From: Hofstenia miamia
Lineage: Eukaryota > Xenacoelomorpha > Acoela
Length of the DNA: 64,000 nucleotides
Assembly (NCBI GenBank): GCA_004352715.1
Contig: SCFE01000003.1
Span: forward strand, 2,527,934-2,591,933
Direction: 5' to 3'
Shown: one piece after another, positions 23,328 to 34,816 of the stretch
Layout of the letters: the number at the start of each line of letters is the position of its first letter
Position numbering within the stretch: position 1 is the first letter of the stretch
Notes under the pieces: model-generated
The model's input: the letters and a program-made list of their open reading frames with translations, nothing else
Told to the model about the DNA's origin: nothing
The model's database searches: none
Made by a program: the position numbers and the translations under genes

Positions 23328-23573
23328 CATGAAACCAAATACTCCTGTACCATTAAGAATTAGGAGTTGAATTAATTTGCAATTATTTTTATTGTTCACA
23401 TTATAATTGTAAAATAAAGTTTACTGTTGTAATGTTTACTTTAATTTGAGTTTTTACGGAATTAATTGTGTTTAACTATATTTTTATTTACAATAGATGC
23501 AGTTGATAAGAAGTAAAGAATTTGTTTCTTTTGAATTTTCAATTTGATTAATGAATCTTATTAATGAGATTCA
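23328..23573. other. 3' flank of the small hypothetical gene
   Basis: AT-rich. It includes a minus-strand AATAAA (listed separately) and an 8-bp palindrome ATGAATCT/AGATTCAT near 23550-23573. Confidence 0.4.
23483..23488 (-). terminator. Polyadenylation signal AATAAA
   Basis: It lies on the minus strand about 85 bases downstream of the stop codon of the 121-residue ORF, a typical position for the gene's poly(A) signal. Confidence 0.4.
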
Positions 23574-23939
23574 TCATTTGATGCTTGAAGCACTATTATT
23601 CAGGTAACTTTGCTTAGAATGTTCACTACTGTAGTCAATAAAATTTACTTCAATTTCATTATTATAGTTTTCAACTGTTTCTTCAAAGGTGGCTCCAAAC
23701 TTGTTAAAATATTTTAGGCTTGAGTAGCGTACTGGAACTTTTGAATTTGAAGGTTTTCGTTTATTGGGAAGGCTATCTGTTGATCTTCTCAAATCCGTAC
23801 TTGACGAGGATTTACTTTTTTTAGATTTCTCGGACATGTACTCAGCAAAATTAATCTCTTTTCGTGTTTTACTTTTCTCGCGAAGTTTATAGTGATCATG
23901 CTTCTTGATGATATCTCCATCCGTTTTTATGGAAGCCAT
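23574..23939 (-). CDS. Hypothetical Ser/Lys-rich protein, 121 residues
   Basis: I chose the ATG at 23939 (MASIKTDGDIIKKHDHYKL). The longer open frame upstream is probably intron, because a strong 3' splice site (tttttatttttag) ends at 23959, 19 bases before this ATG, implying a non-coding first exon. The protein is unrecognised. The first half is rich in Lys/Arg/Ser, with SEKSKKSKSSSSTDLRRS, a likely disordered and phosphorylatable segment. The C-terminal half holds the more structured RYSSLKYFNKFGATFEETV and NNEIEVNFIDYSSEHSK. There is no membrane segment. Intact frame, plausible splice acceptor and downstream AATAAA together argue for a real gene. It could also be the last exon of a larger gene. 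Confidence 0.5.
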   Translation of the reverse strand: MASIKTDGDIIKKHDHYKLREKSKTRKEINFAEYMSEKSKKSKSSSSTDLRRSTDSLPNKRKPSNSKVPVRYSSLKYFNKFGATFEETVENYNNEIEVNFIDYSSEHSKQSYLNNSASSIK

Positions 23940-23987
23940 AATTAATAAAACTTGGTTCCTAAAAATAAAAATTTCCCACAATAACAT

Positions 23988-25045
23988 TTAAATGAATTAA
24001 ATATTAATGAAAAGATCGCAATTAAAAGTAAAATTAACTAAAAGTATTGCAATTTTACAAGTAGCTATGAATTATATACTTTATTTGAAATAATTTCGGA
24101 TGCTTACGAGTGTAGAACAAAATCATATTTAAACCTGATTGTCATGAAATTTGGTTGGTAAGAAAGTCCTTAGAATTTTTTAACTTTAAAAATTCTAAGG
24201 AATTTTCTATTCAAATATATTTGACGAATTTGCTCCTCATGGTTACAAACCATTGAAATGCAATTCAAACATACATTTTTCAGTCGTATTTCGAAATTAA
24301 AAGAGTAACAGCTGTCAAGAAATAAAAAAAATTCTAACGATTATCCTTTTTATGTTAGAATTAAATGGGTCAATTTATATTTGTTTGTGTGGGAATTGAT
24401 TGACTTTAAATATTTTTCAATGCAAATCATTGTTTGAAATATACAGCTGGATAGAGATCATTGGAGCTCAGAATTAATCTCTATATCATCATTTTCAAAC
24501 TGGTCAATTGACTGTTATATAAAATAATTCAAAAACGGAACATGTTTTTTCTCCTTTGACACATATATTGCTTGTTTTTTTTGTGGGAAGTTTTTCAAGT
24601 GAGGTTATTGAATGAACCATTGTTGTGATAAATAACTACCAGTGTACAAATGTGGGAAATGTTAGAATTTTGTTCAGTTAAAGATGGCAGATTGAAATAT
24701 TCCATACGAAATCGCAATTTGGAATGTCAACAAAAATGGAGACAAATTTATCCTGTGGTGCTTTCAGATGGTGTATTATCATTTTTGGTTTTGCATACAT
24801 TTTTTTCAAGAAAACATAAAATAATCTTAAAAAACATTTTAAATGGTGAGAAGGAAATGCAGAACGTTCTCTTTTATAATCAACTTGGTTGTTTCGACCC
24901 CTAAGAAAAGGTAACAAATTTATGCTGAAGTTATTGACAAAAATATTGCAATAGATTTTATCCGTAACAAACTGGAAATTGGTAACGCGGGGCTTAATCC
25001 AGATTGGGTACAGTAAATTTAATTAAAAATACATTTTTATTAACC

Positions 25046-25077
<32 letters not shown>

Positions 25078-25552
25078 TATAAATCACTGACAGAAAGCAT
25101 GGTTAAGAAAGCTGCATAAATGAATTAGCCTATATGAGTAATAATAATGATTAGCTAGGAGATAGTTAAACTAATCATTGAGCACATGAGTAGTAAATTA
25201 AACATTTGTAATTCTTTAGAGTTTAGCATAAAAACAAAATGCAATGCAGTTCATCACAGCCATTGAATAAAAGTAAATGATTTTAATAAGAATTAATGCC
25301 ATCAAATTTAATTAAGGCTGATGCACTTGTACTAACTCAGACCTACCCCAACTCTGCCTCAACAGAAAATGAATTTATCTGGTTATAATGAATCATTAAT
25401 TGAGAGAAAAATGAAACACAGCTGATTTAGACGGAACCAAAAGTTTTATTTCAAATGCATACAAGAATTTTTCTATTTTATACTATTAAATGAATTTTTA
25501 CAGAAATTTAAAATATAAACTAATGACGTCACAAGATGGTTTGCAGGAAGTT
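23988..25552. other. Intergenic region with a hairpin and microsatellite
   Basis: A perfect 13-bp inverted repeat (CCTTAGAATTTTT / AAAAATTCTAAGG, loop of 7) lies at 24168-24200. A (TA)n tract lies at about 25046-25080. Opposed open frames near 24650-24917 are unrecognised and overlap each other, so I do not call them. Confidence 0.45.
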
Positions 25553-25789
25553 TCAATCTTTTTGTAATGGATGACGTTTTCTAGGAACCTCACCTACATT
25601 GGGTGCGNAATTGTCATAGATGGCAGATGGTCTTAAGCCTCGTGTAGCCTCAATGTACACATAAGCTCGAAACTGTTCTTTTGATAATTGCATTTTATAT
25701 TCGCTGCACACAGAAGCAGTGATGAGAAAATATTGCACGAAGAATATGAAATGGAGCAATATGGCATGTGCACTTACACAGTTTGTCAT
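25553..25789 (-). pseudogene. mariner-type transposase N-terminal HTH fragment
   Basis: The frame from the internal Met reads MQLSKEQFRAYVYIEATRG then LRPSAIYDN-APNVG. This resembles the first helix-turn-helix of mariner-family transposases (pattern L-KEQ-RAYI-I---LG--P--I---L). One N at 25608 falls inside it. The N-terminal hydrophobic leader in the open frame is probably not coding. No catalytic domain follows. Confidence 0.4.
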
Positions 25790-26930
25790 TCCTTACTTAT
25801 TTCTGATTGGCTTATTACAGACACTGCCTTAACAATGCACATGCACCTAGAGAATAGCTGAATTCCTAAAACTTTTCAGACACACCAAGTATATGTATGC
25901 ATAGCAAAATATTTTGAAACATTCAATGTCTAAAAATAAGCGCCATTGCCTGATGACAAAATTAAATGTAAGAACTTATTAGGATTTTTGGGAGAAGGGC
26001 AACTGCCCCCGCTTCCGCCGACACTGCTAACAATGATCCTTATTTGTTGGTCTTTCAAAATTCTCCCAAGAAATCTTCACGAAATATAATAAATAATGAT
26101 TATGCCAAATGTGGATTTCCAATATCAATGACCACTGGAATTCTGTGGAGGACAGCGAAAAAATATTCAAATGCAAAAATAAGCAAAATTTTTTTAGAAA
26201 CACTTATTATGAAAATGAATCAAAATGTGGTTTTCACTCAAATCCAAAACCGAATTGAGAAAAAATCCACATTGCCTTGATGGTTGAATTAGGTGAAATT
26301 TCCAACTTGAAGAGAAAAAAATAATGCACAATTTCAAAATTTTAAAGTCCAATTGAACTCACTCATACAATAATTCCACATGAAACTGCACAATTTTTAC
26401 ATGATTAGTTGTCTTTCAACAAGAGAATAGGCAAAAATAGCATTCTTGATTATCCAAACTATCATTTTATCAAATAGCTTAAAGCTGTTTAGATAACTCA
26501 GAAAAAACTGTAACATCAAGAAATCTTTGATTTATTCCAATAATGAGGATGCAAAATAATTGAAATGATAACATCTGCAAACAATATTTTGTATCCTTGT
26601 AAATGTTTGGTGAATCCATTTTTTCATTCTTTATATATTGATTTCTTGCACTTCATAGAGGCTCTGCTTGGGTTGCATGTAATTTTATTTGCGCTGATCT
26701 GGGGCGGTTTTAAGATGTAAGTTTGGACTAGAAATTCCCTTCACACTTGTTGTTATTTCTTTATGATATTAATTATATAGAATTTATTAACGTATTTCTA
26801 TTATAGAAGTTTCAAATTGAAACATTGTATATCTTCGAGCTCTCATGTTTGTGAATGTAATGGACAACTTTGTGAATAACATAGAAGCTGAAGGGATGAT
26901 TTGTGAAATCAATGGACCCATAATATATTG
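25790..26930. other. AT-rich intergenic stretch
   Basis: No feature that I can support. A plus-strand open frame at 26044-26280 is unrecognised. Confidence 0.4.
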
Positions 26931-28659
26931 GCCAAATGCAGTGGCGTAACTGACAGGGAACAGAGGGGGCTTGAGCCCCAGTCCCTGGCAAATTTTTATT
27001 ATGATGGCCCCTTTCATTAATAATATACTACATTAATTTTGTACGATATATTTCATAATCAAGCACTGGTTGTTCTATATTATCATAAGCCCCATAAATA
27101 ATTGAACAGTATGGTGCATATTTCTTTTTATTTTATCATCAATTAGGTATACATTTAAGCCAAAGAAACTTTAATCTTTTAGGAACGATTTGCCTTTTAA
27201 TTTTTAGAATCCACTTACGCAAATTGTTTTATGTCTGCAATAAAGTGCAGAGTTACATGTTTGCTTGATTGATTGTATTATCAATTTCGCGTACGTTTCT
27301 AATTATGCGCTATAAGGAAAATCATGATGAGGTGAAACAAAATCCAAAATTTTTTAAGGTTATTGATTTCAAAATGCACTGATCACAAATTGATAATATG
27401 ATGACACCTTGTTAAGAAGTAATCCATCTCAATAGCTCTTACATTACTCCACCGACCATTTTAAAATGTTTTTTTGCTAAACTAAATTTCGTATTGTATC
27501 CATAACGATACAATCAGTGTTGTTTACATTTACAAACAATGTTCTCCAAACCTATTAAGAAACTCGGAAATCCTTGGATATAGATGAGGATGTGTGATAG
27601 AAATTATTCCTGTGAAAGTATTAACTATTCTCAAATAAATATCATATTTTTTGGAAAACATTTAATTTCTCCCAACACGTCATGAACAAAGTCAAATTCG
27701 TGGTGCGTAAACTGTTCCTGAGATGTTTTTCCATTTTAGACATCTTTATCAGTTATTAGTGCTTAATTTTTTTCAAGGAATTCACAAGAGATTGCAAAAA
27801 AAGTGAATAATGCATCAAATTCATTACTCGAAGCACTTCAGAGCACTATTCAGAGAGGAATTCTGTTTGTTATCATTGTGACTTGCTACAGAATACACGA
27901 TATTTGTGAATGTTTTGGGTCACTTAGTCAAAAAATGATTATATCACTCATTTGAGTTCTGTCCAAGAAAATAATTGCTAGAGTTTATGAAATGTAATGA
28001 CATGTACACAATTCATTACCCAAAAATGCTACAGAATTGGTCTTACACTTGCTATCAGGAGTGCTGCATTTGATTTTTTTCATAATTCAAAGCTAATTAA
28101 ATCATATTTAAAAATATTAATGATACAAGATCATTTGAAAAATCTAAAGCTAACTAATATTGAACAGGCAGAAGCAAATAGCATTGATGTTGAACATTTT
28201 TTGAATACATTCAATAACATATAAAAATGAGAAAAGTTGTTTTAGACAATATAGGTTATTATATTTCTCATTGGCAATTGGTCAGATTTTTTCTTGGTCT
28301 TCTAAATCTACTTTCGAATAATTTTGCTCATTAACAATGAATGAATCTAATATTTAAATATTGAGATTGAATTTGATCATTGTAAACATTAATGTTCCCA
28401 GCAACAAAGATTTAATTTAATGGATATTTTCTAATTAGTACATGTATTTAGGTATTTTTCAAAAATATCAAATATAAAATGAAAAATTGAAAAGTTCTTA
28501 TTTTGCATCCAAAACTCTTATTATTGGAAAATGCAATAAAATCTCCTACTCCTTAGATCAGTCTATTATTTTTTTCATGTTAGAAGAGATCACCAAGTTC
28601 CTTGTAATATAGTTCTGCACCCCCTGGCGCCCTTAGCCAATTACACCACTGGCCAAAGG
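26931..28659 (+). mobile_element. hAT element with CAGTGG ends, degenerate
   Basis: The left end at 26939 reads CAGTGGCGTAACTGACAGGG. The right end at 28651, on the minus strand, reads CAGTGGTGTAATTGGCTAAGGG. Flanking 8-mers are GCCAAATG (26931-26938) and GCCAAAGG (28652-28659), matching at 7 of 8. CAGxGGxGTA ends with 8-bp duplications are typical of hAT elements. The interior (1713 bp) carries only a transposase 3' remnant. Confidence 0.78.
27997..28224 (+). pseudogene. hAT (ZMYM1-like) transposase C-terminal remnant
   Basis: The frame contains RSAAFDFFHNSKLIKSYLK, then MIQDHLKNLKLTNIE and SIDVEHFLNTFNN. This matches the end of ZMYM1-type hAT proteins, where the pattern is ERSFSKLKLIKSYLRSTM followed by a block like QERL-NLALLSIE and a short tail. 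The diagnostic ERSFS is eroded. The upstream transposase is unreadable. It sits inside the element bounded at 26939 and 28651. Confidence 0.7.
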
Positions 28660-31041
28660 GTAAAATTATTTAGAATAATAATGGCAAGAGGGGAATACTA
28701 TTTTTACATGTTATAACACAACTCGCTTTTAGGAAAGCCACTTTACTAGCAATAAGTATAGTGTGCAGCAGATCGCTACTTATGTGCCTACTATAAAAAA
28801 AATTTTCTATAGGGAAAAATCTTGTTTTCAATAATACTCCTAATGTTGATGTCATATTTATTAGTAAAGCAAAATTGGTTCAGTCAATTAGAAATTGCTT
28901 TTAAGAAATCATCCAAAAGATGAAGGCAATGTAATATATTTGTTTAAAGCTAATGGCCAGCATAACGTTTTATGTTTTGCTGGGGTGATTTGAACATCTC
29001 TTTTATCATCATGAAATTATTGAAGACTGGCATTAAATATAAATTTGTTTGATAATTTAACATAGATATTCTTAAGTTTTCAGTTTGCAATGCAATGTGC
29101 TAATGAAATTGAGAATTTATTTTGGTCTTTGTAAGGAGAGACAAGACATATACTCAAATGCTATTCTTTATTAAAGAACCAAACTCAATTTTATATAGTT
29201 ATTATGACATTTTTAAATGTGACAATATGAACTTGAAAAAGCCTTAAGTGATTAAGAGGCAACTTTATTCAATTTGTCAAATTGTTGAGTCTATATGTTT
29301 TAGTATCTTCCTATTAATGTTCACAATAGTTGTTCTTTGTTGTTTGAGGTTTGTCAACCTTGCGGTAAAAAGCACTTGAAGCTTTAATACAGTAATGAGA
29401 CAAACTGTTTTAAATAAGAACATTCCGTACTCTGTAGTACTACTTTTTGCTCAAAAATCGCACATCTACCTTCTCTTTTGATACTGGTTTGGCAAAAGAA
29501 TAAAATCTGTGATTCAACTTTAATGATATACCAAGGAAAACAAGCAACTATCCAAAGTTTACTGACCGTTTGAAGAATGCTTATTCATGTAGCTAGACAG
29601 AAACATTTAAGATGGCATGCTAAATTAAAGAGGATGAACTAAAAAATATAATTTCTGTTATTACAACAAATCCCTCGTGTAATAATCACAAGTACTGTAT
29701 GTTAGACTGTAACTGCAGGATGCATGTATCTGCACACTTCGCTAAGGGTGCGTTCAAACACCTGATTCTTAAAAGAGAAATTGTCAGACAGTCGCGTCAC
29801 GTTATCAATATTGAATTAAAAATATGCTTATTACTTATTAGCATAAGTATCTCATTATTATTATTATTATTATTAATTCTTCATGGCATTGAAAAGAACC
29901 TTAGGTCGATTTTAGATTACGATACCTACTTCAAAAGATTGAATACAAAAATAACACTATTAACTATGTGCATATAAAATTTCAAAACCTGTCAAAGAAA
30001 AATTTTGAATTTAAGCAACTCATGTACACATTTAAAAATGATGTTATTCTAGGAATCTCGAAACTTGGTTATCAAACAAAGATTTTGATCATTGTTGGTC
30101 TTCCTAAAAATCAATTTGTTTGTTTAGAAAAGATAGGCAAACTAATAATCTATTAGGAAAATCGAGTGGTGGAGGAGTCTCATTATTAAAACCAAAAATT
30201 TTCAAGCATAAATTACGCGAAGATATAAAACCTAGTGTAGAATGCTTGTCTTGTGGTAGAAGCACGTGCAACACTCAGCAAGCATTCCACCTTTAGATAT
30301 ATTAAAACACAACCGATGAAACTACTAGTTATTATGTCATTCTATCTAATGAGAAAAGAAGAGCATGTTCATTCCAGGGTTAATAAAAAAAAGTATTCAG
30401 AGAATAAGTTAATTCCAAACTTCTTCTTACAGAATCAGGCCTCCGGCCGAAGCGATGAACCATTTCCAACACCTAATTTCTCAGCTCATTTTAGACTAGA
30501 GAAAATGCAATAATTATAGCTACATGCAAACCGCGCTTCCTAACCGTACTCATCCTTATACCTAATACTTATTATCACCTAGACTAGAGGAGTCAAACCA
30601 GAGGGCCATTTAGAGCCTCTGGTTATCCTACGTTTCGCCCGGAGTGATACCTTAAGCGTTGATCATAGTGATCAAATACATAAACAATAATAAATATAAT
30701 AACAGGTAATAAGAGGGCACTTTATGAAAAATATATTATCCGAAAAATGCTAAAAGGTAGGCCTAATGTTAGTTAAATATACGGCTGGGGAAATTTCTAA
30801 TAATTAAAATAAAAGCAACTGGAAGCTAGGGTAGCAAAACTTAAATTAACAGAAATCACACATTTTAGTAAATACAAATAATAGAAAACAGTCACTCACT
30901 TGTGATCAAACGGTGAGTAATAGCAGAACAAAATATTCAAAAACTACTGCGATGTCTGATATTTAAATTACGCAAACAAAATGGATTCCTCGGACGAGCA
31001 ACCAATCAGAATACAAAGAATATTAAATCACTAATTGTACA
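28660..31041. other. AT-rich intergenic stretch with simple repeats
   Basis: It includes an (ATT)n tract at about 29853-29876 and, at 30597-30624, the inverted repeat CCAGAGG/CCTCTGG. I see no supported gene. The plus-strand frames at 29699-30513 are unrecognised. Confidence 0.45.
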
Positions 31042-31470
31042 TTGCTTATCGTCACAATGTTACTAAATCGACACATATTATCAATTTACAATTTAGGGAT
31101 GCAAATATACTACACTAGCGACGTATCCAAATTTGAAAGCTTGTGGAAAGAAATATCAAATCCTTTAAAAAATGCTACATATAAAATACAACTGCTAAAT
31201 GTTTCTTATTCTCAGCACAAAAAATATTCGAATTATTTCTTTGAGAAATTGGAAAATGAATTGGTTTGAGCTGCTTCTGAAAATAAAGACATTCTTTCTT
31301 AATGGGAGACTACAACATTAATTACTTGGACCAAAAAGAATGAGATAAAATTGACATTTTACTAAATATGTTTAATCTGAATATTGTTAATAAAATTACG
31401 CTGTCAAGGGTCACTGCAACGAGTAGAAAGCTTATTGATTACTTAATAGTGTCAAAAATTCTCACCAAAA
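31042..31470 (+). pseudogene. Non-LTR retrotransposon endonuclease fragment
   Basis: A 75-residue frame (FESLWKEISNPLKNATYK and on, ending YFFEKLENELV) is followed, after a frameshift near 31270-31300, by FLMGDYNINYLDQKE and then LLNMFNLNIVNKITLSRV, TATSRKLIDYLIVS. This is the C-terminal half of the apurinic-type endonuclease of LINEs: the GDFN motif (here GDYN) and the T-x-x-S-x-x-LID box. An in-frame TGA interrupts the second part. No reverse transcriptase follows here. Confidence 0.72.
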
Positions 31471-32619
31471 CACTTTCTTCCTCTGGCAATGGAAATGAAA
31501 AATTTTTTGATACGTAATTTTTGCAGGACTGAACAATTTTTTTCCAGCACTCCTATAATAGAGTTAACATTTTAAAGTTCGAACAGGGATTTCAAAATAA
31601 TATATATAATACGGTACTCAGCAGGGTTCAAAGTGTAGAATTAATTTGGAGGCCGAGGTGCTTTTTGAATTAAGAGCATTTAAAATAGCACATTTTGTGA
31701 TATTTACTACATGTTCATTTTCAAATGCTTTCTTTGCTGTAGTTTCAAAATATTTATTTTTTTCAAAAAACTATCACATAATTTCAATTACAAAATCTTA
31801 AAATTTATTTTGATTCAATCTTTTTGCATTTTTTCGCAATTTCTGAAGAATGAAAGTCTTGAGATTTCATTTTAAAAAGCCTCCTTAAGAAGCAGCTGGC
31901 CAATTTTCTATAAATATTCTTGTAATCAAAACCAAGATTCATGTATTCATTCAAATAACTTCACTAAACTGTTAACACATGTAATATTTACTAATTTAAA
32001 ATATATGTATGACATGAGAGTATGTCTATATCATTACGAAGTCCCTCACTCAACCCTACACAAGTGCGAGAAATTTAATTTGACCCAACCCGACCCGACC
32101 TGAATCCGATTTGTGAGTATTTGCTTGCAAAATTGCATTACAAAATTTTAAAATACAAATAAGCCAGTTATCTTCAGAAGCAATTTGAAAGTTTTGTGGC
32201 AAATGTATCTATTTTAAAATAGATTTGCTTAACTACATGTAGTTGCAGAATATAACAATTCAATGGCTTCACGTATTTCTGTTATTTACTGACAGTTCAC
32301 ATGAAGAAAAATCCCGTTTTGTGTGCTTGGGCTTGGCCGCTACTTAAGTGTCCCCTTACGGCCAGAAATATCAGCCATGGCTTTTTCATTGTCTTACAAG
32401 GGTAGAAGCGGGCCGCTATTTTTTAGCTCAGCTCATCTCGCAGCCAACGTATTCTTGTTAAAAATTTGACCCAGCCCGCAACCCCAACCGATGTAGTTTT
32501 CCAAAAATGGCCCAGCACACAACCCGCTTTTTTTATCCTTGGCCCGCATTCAGCCCTCATAAATTTAATCAAATTATCAGTATATTACTAAAGACTGTTA
32601 AAAAAAAGAAAAATAGAAA
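31471..32619. other. Non-coding stretch with GC-rich repeat patches
   Basis: CCAACCCGACCCGACC at 32076-32100 and CCCAGCCCGCAACCCC near 32470-32485 resemble worn terminal sequence of hAT-type elements. The neighbouring hAT transposase remnant makes that plausible, but I could not pair ends. Confidence 0.35.
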
Positions 32620-33930
32620 TTGTAGGGAACAATATTAAAATCTACTAATATAAAAATGCTAAAACAAAAATATCAAATCGAAAGTCAGCATTTTCGGGAA
32701 TCAAGCTACCACATCTATCCGTAATAATATCAGGTAACAATTGAAAAGTCCGATTCGCCGAGGAAGCCGGTATATGCAAGGTTTTTTCGAGCAACGACGT
32801 TTAGTAGTTGGACAGCTCTTCTTCAATTGTCGATGTCACAATTGTAACTGATTTAGGAGCAGGCGAATCAAGTACATCATAAAACTTTGCAATTGATAAG
32901 ATAGAAGCAGGATTGCTTGGACATGGTGCAACAGCCGCTTTCTTTGCTACTGGTGGGTGCCGATGTCAGCATTGGTCAGATCCGTATCAATTTGCTTCAC
33001 AGATGTTTTGCTGAGCTGGAAGATCTAATTTGTGATAGCAGCTTCCACTTCTGCTGCAAAATCAGTTGTTGTTAACGGTGAATTCAAAATACAGCGCAAC
33101 GATTTAAGATTTGGATGCAAAAATAAAGCAATAATATGAGTGTGTGTGTGGTGGAGGTCAAATATTTTTTCTATAAATTTGCAAAGATTGCGTGAAAAAA
33201 TTTTTAGGATTGAATCTGACTCATTGTTTTGTTTAGTTGCAGCACAATACTTTTCCAACTGATAATAACGAACATACTAAAAGAGCATGCAACATTGGTT
33301 TCTTCAAAACTTCTAGCTGACGAAAGACATGTTGTCAAGGGTCAGTTATGTACACTTTCCATTCTATAGAACATTTGACGTTTTTCCAGCAACTCGACTT
33401 ACATACCAAAATTTTGTCATTTCAGTAAATAACTGGATCGCATCTTCCGATCCTCTTGTTTGGCATTTGCGCTAAATTGTTATTAGGAGCTGATAGTTAA
33501 TTCCACTTGATTTAGAGATATAAGTTTGCAATGTTCACATCTTTTCGTACATCGGATGAAATTAATCTCGTTGACCAATGATGCAATAAAAAAATAGTTA
33601 GTCACTCTATTTCTGTCCAAAGTCTTCTATTATACCATATATTTCGTTGCGAATATTCTCAGCATTGTGACTAACATTTGGAAACACTTTCCATCTCATT
33701 ATTAGTGTATGAATATTGAGATCATTTGGTAACAAATATATTGCAGTGGTAACAAGATATGATCGTTTCCGAATGTTATCAGTCCATATATCAATAATAC
33801 CGCAAATAGTACCATCTCAACAGAACGCAATATTTCACCTTTAGTTGTAAACTGCCATATATCAAAAAGTTTGACGAGCTCGTTGGTTCCCAGTGAAAAA
33901 TCAGCTGTCACAAATGCATCCTAAATCATC
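32620..33930 (-). pseudogene. ZBED-type hAT transposase, degenerate but spanning catalytic to dimerisation regions
   Basis: Minus-strand blocks occur in the correct order for a hAT transposase. IIDIWTDNIRKRSYLVTTAI (33750-33810) is the first catalytic-Asp region (consensus-like DLWTD--RKRSY--VT-H). FPNVSHNAENIRNEIYGII follows. AIQLFTEMTKFW comes next, then IIALFLHPNLKSL (about 33105-33145, the LDPR-K block). The end is STIEEELSNY and LHIPASSANRTFQLLPDII, then LIPENADF (about 32690-32860), the ERxFS-type dimerisation region. Several frameshifts and stops lie between. The domain content is far more complete than in the hAT remnants at 2.2, 22.2 or 28.1 kb. Confidence 0.78.
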
Positions 33931-34555
33931 CTATTGATGTAGCAGGTGTCTCATATCCTAGTGAGACGCTTTTAGGATGTTGATGTTCTACAGATGCCTC
34001 ATTAGGTTATCGCTAATACATCTCATGAGATTCCTTGAAATACCATTTCAGAATTAATTTATAATTCAGCAATGTAAGAATAATTTATGCAAGATGTCAG
34101 CACTAGCTTTGAATTGTTTGAAAATTTGTAAAATTCCTTTTTTCTTTATAATATTTTATGTTGCATCAAAAAAATTATTTCTACTCAAAATTGAAATCTT
34201 TAAATTAAATTTATTATTGCCAAAATTGCTAAAGAATATATAGAATGTTTTAAACTATTGATCATACTGAGTAAATATGTAATTACATGTCTCGTAATGT
34301 AATGCATTATCAATACTAGCAGTATTGTGTTAGTATTTGACATTTTTGGCTTGTGTGGGTCTAATTGATTTGCTGTATACATTGCTATATGCATCTGTGC
34401 AAAACAATTGGGTCTGCAGAATCTTATGTATGTAATTATAATGCAAAACTTTTGTAGTATAGTTTATTCATTGTTATTTATTAAATATGCTAATGATGAA
34501 ATGTTATATGCACTTAAAACGCACTGACATAGTGTATTTCGCTGTTATAAATGAT
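33931..34555. other. AT-rich intergenic stretch
   Basis: I see nothing that I can support. Confidence 0.4.
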
Positions 34556-34816
34556 GTTGCCGTCAGGGGTGTAATCTGGATTTTCTGACGGGAGGACATC
34601 TTCGTCATTACCCAATGCGGGGAGAAGCCCCGCGAAAATTTTTTGAAAATATTGAGAAAACAAACCCTAAAAATTGCATTTCACGATCCTAGATTTTAAA
34701 TGTTTCAATTTTTTATGAAAAATTTGTTGATTTATTAAGTCAAAATCAAATCTGAAAACCTGACGGGAGGGGGACATTTCACCATATCCCCCTCTGCGTA
34801 TGCCACTGGTTGCTGT
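34556..34816. mobile_element. hAT MITE, 245 bp
   Basis: The element runs 34564-34808, starting CAGGGGTGTAATCTGG. On the minus strand its other end starts CAGTGGCATACGCAGAGGGG. The flanking 8-mers GTTGCCGT and GTTGCTGT match at 7 of 8. Internal words (GACGGGAGG, GCGAAAATTTTTTGAAAATATTGA, GCATTTCACGA read in parts) are shared with the MITE at 53805-54045 in the opposite orientation, so both belong to one family. Confidence 0.78.

Noticed and set aside
24650-24917. Opposed open frames of about 80 codons on both strands
   Set aside because: They overlap almost completely and neither shows a recognisable family.
29699-30513. Three short plus-strand open frames
   Set aside because: No recognisable domain. 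One contains an (ATT)n-encoded Leu/Ile run that mimics a membrane segment.
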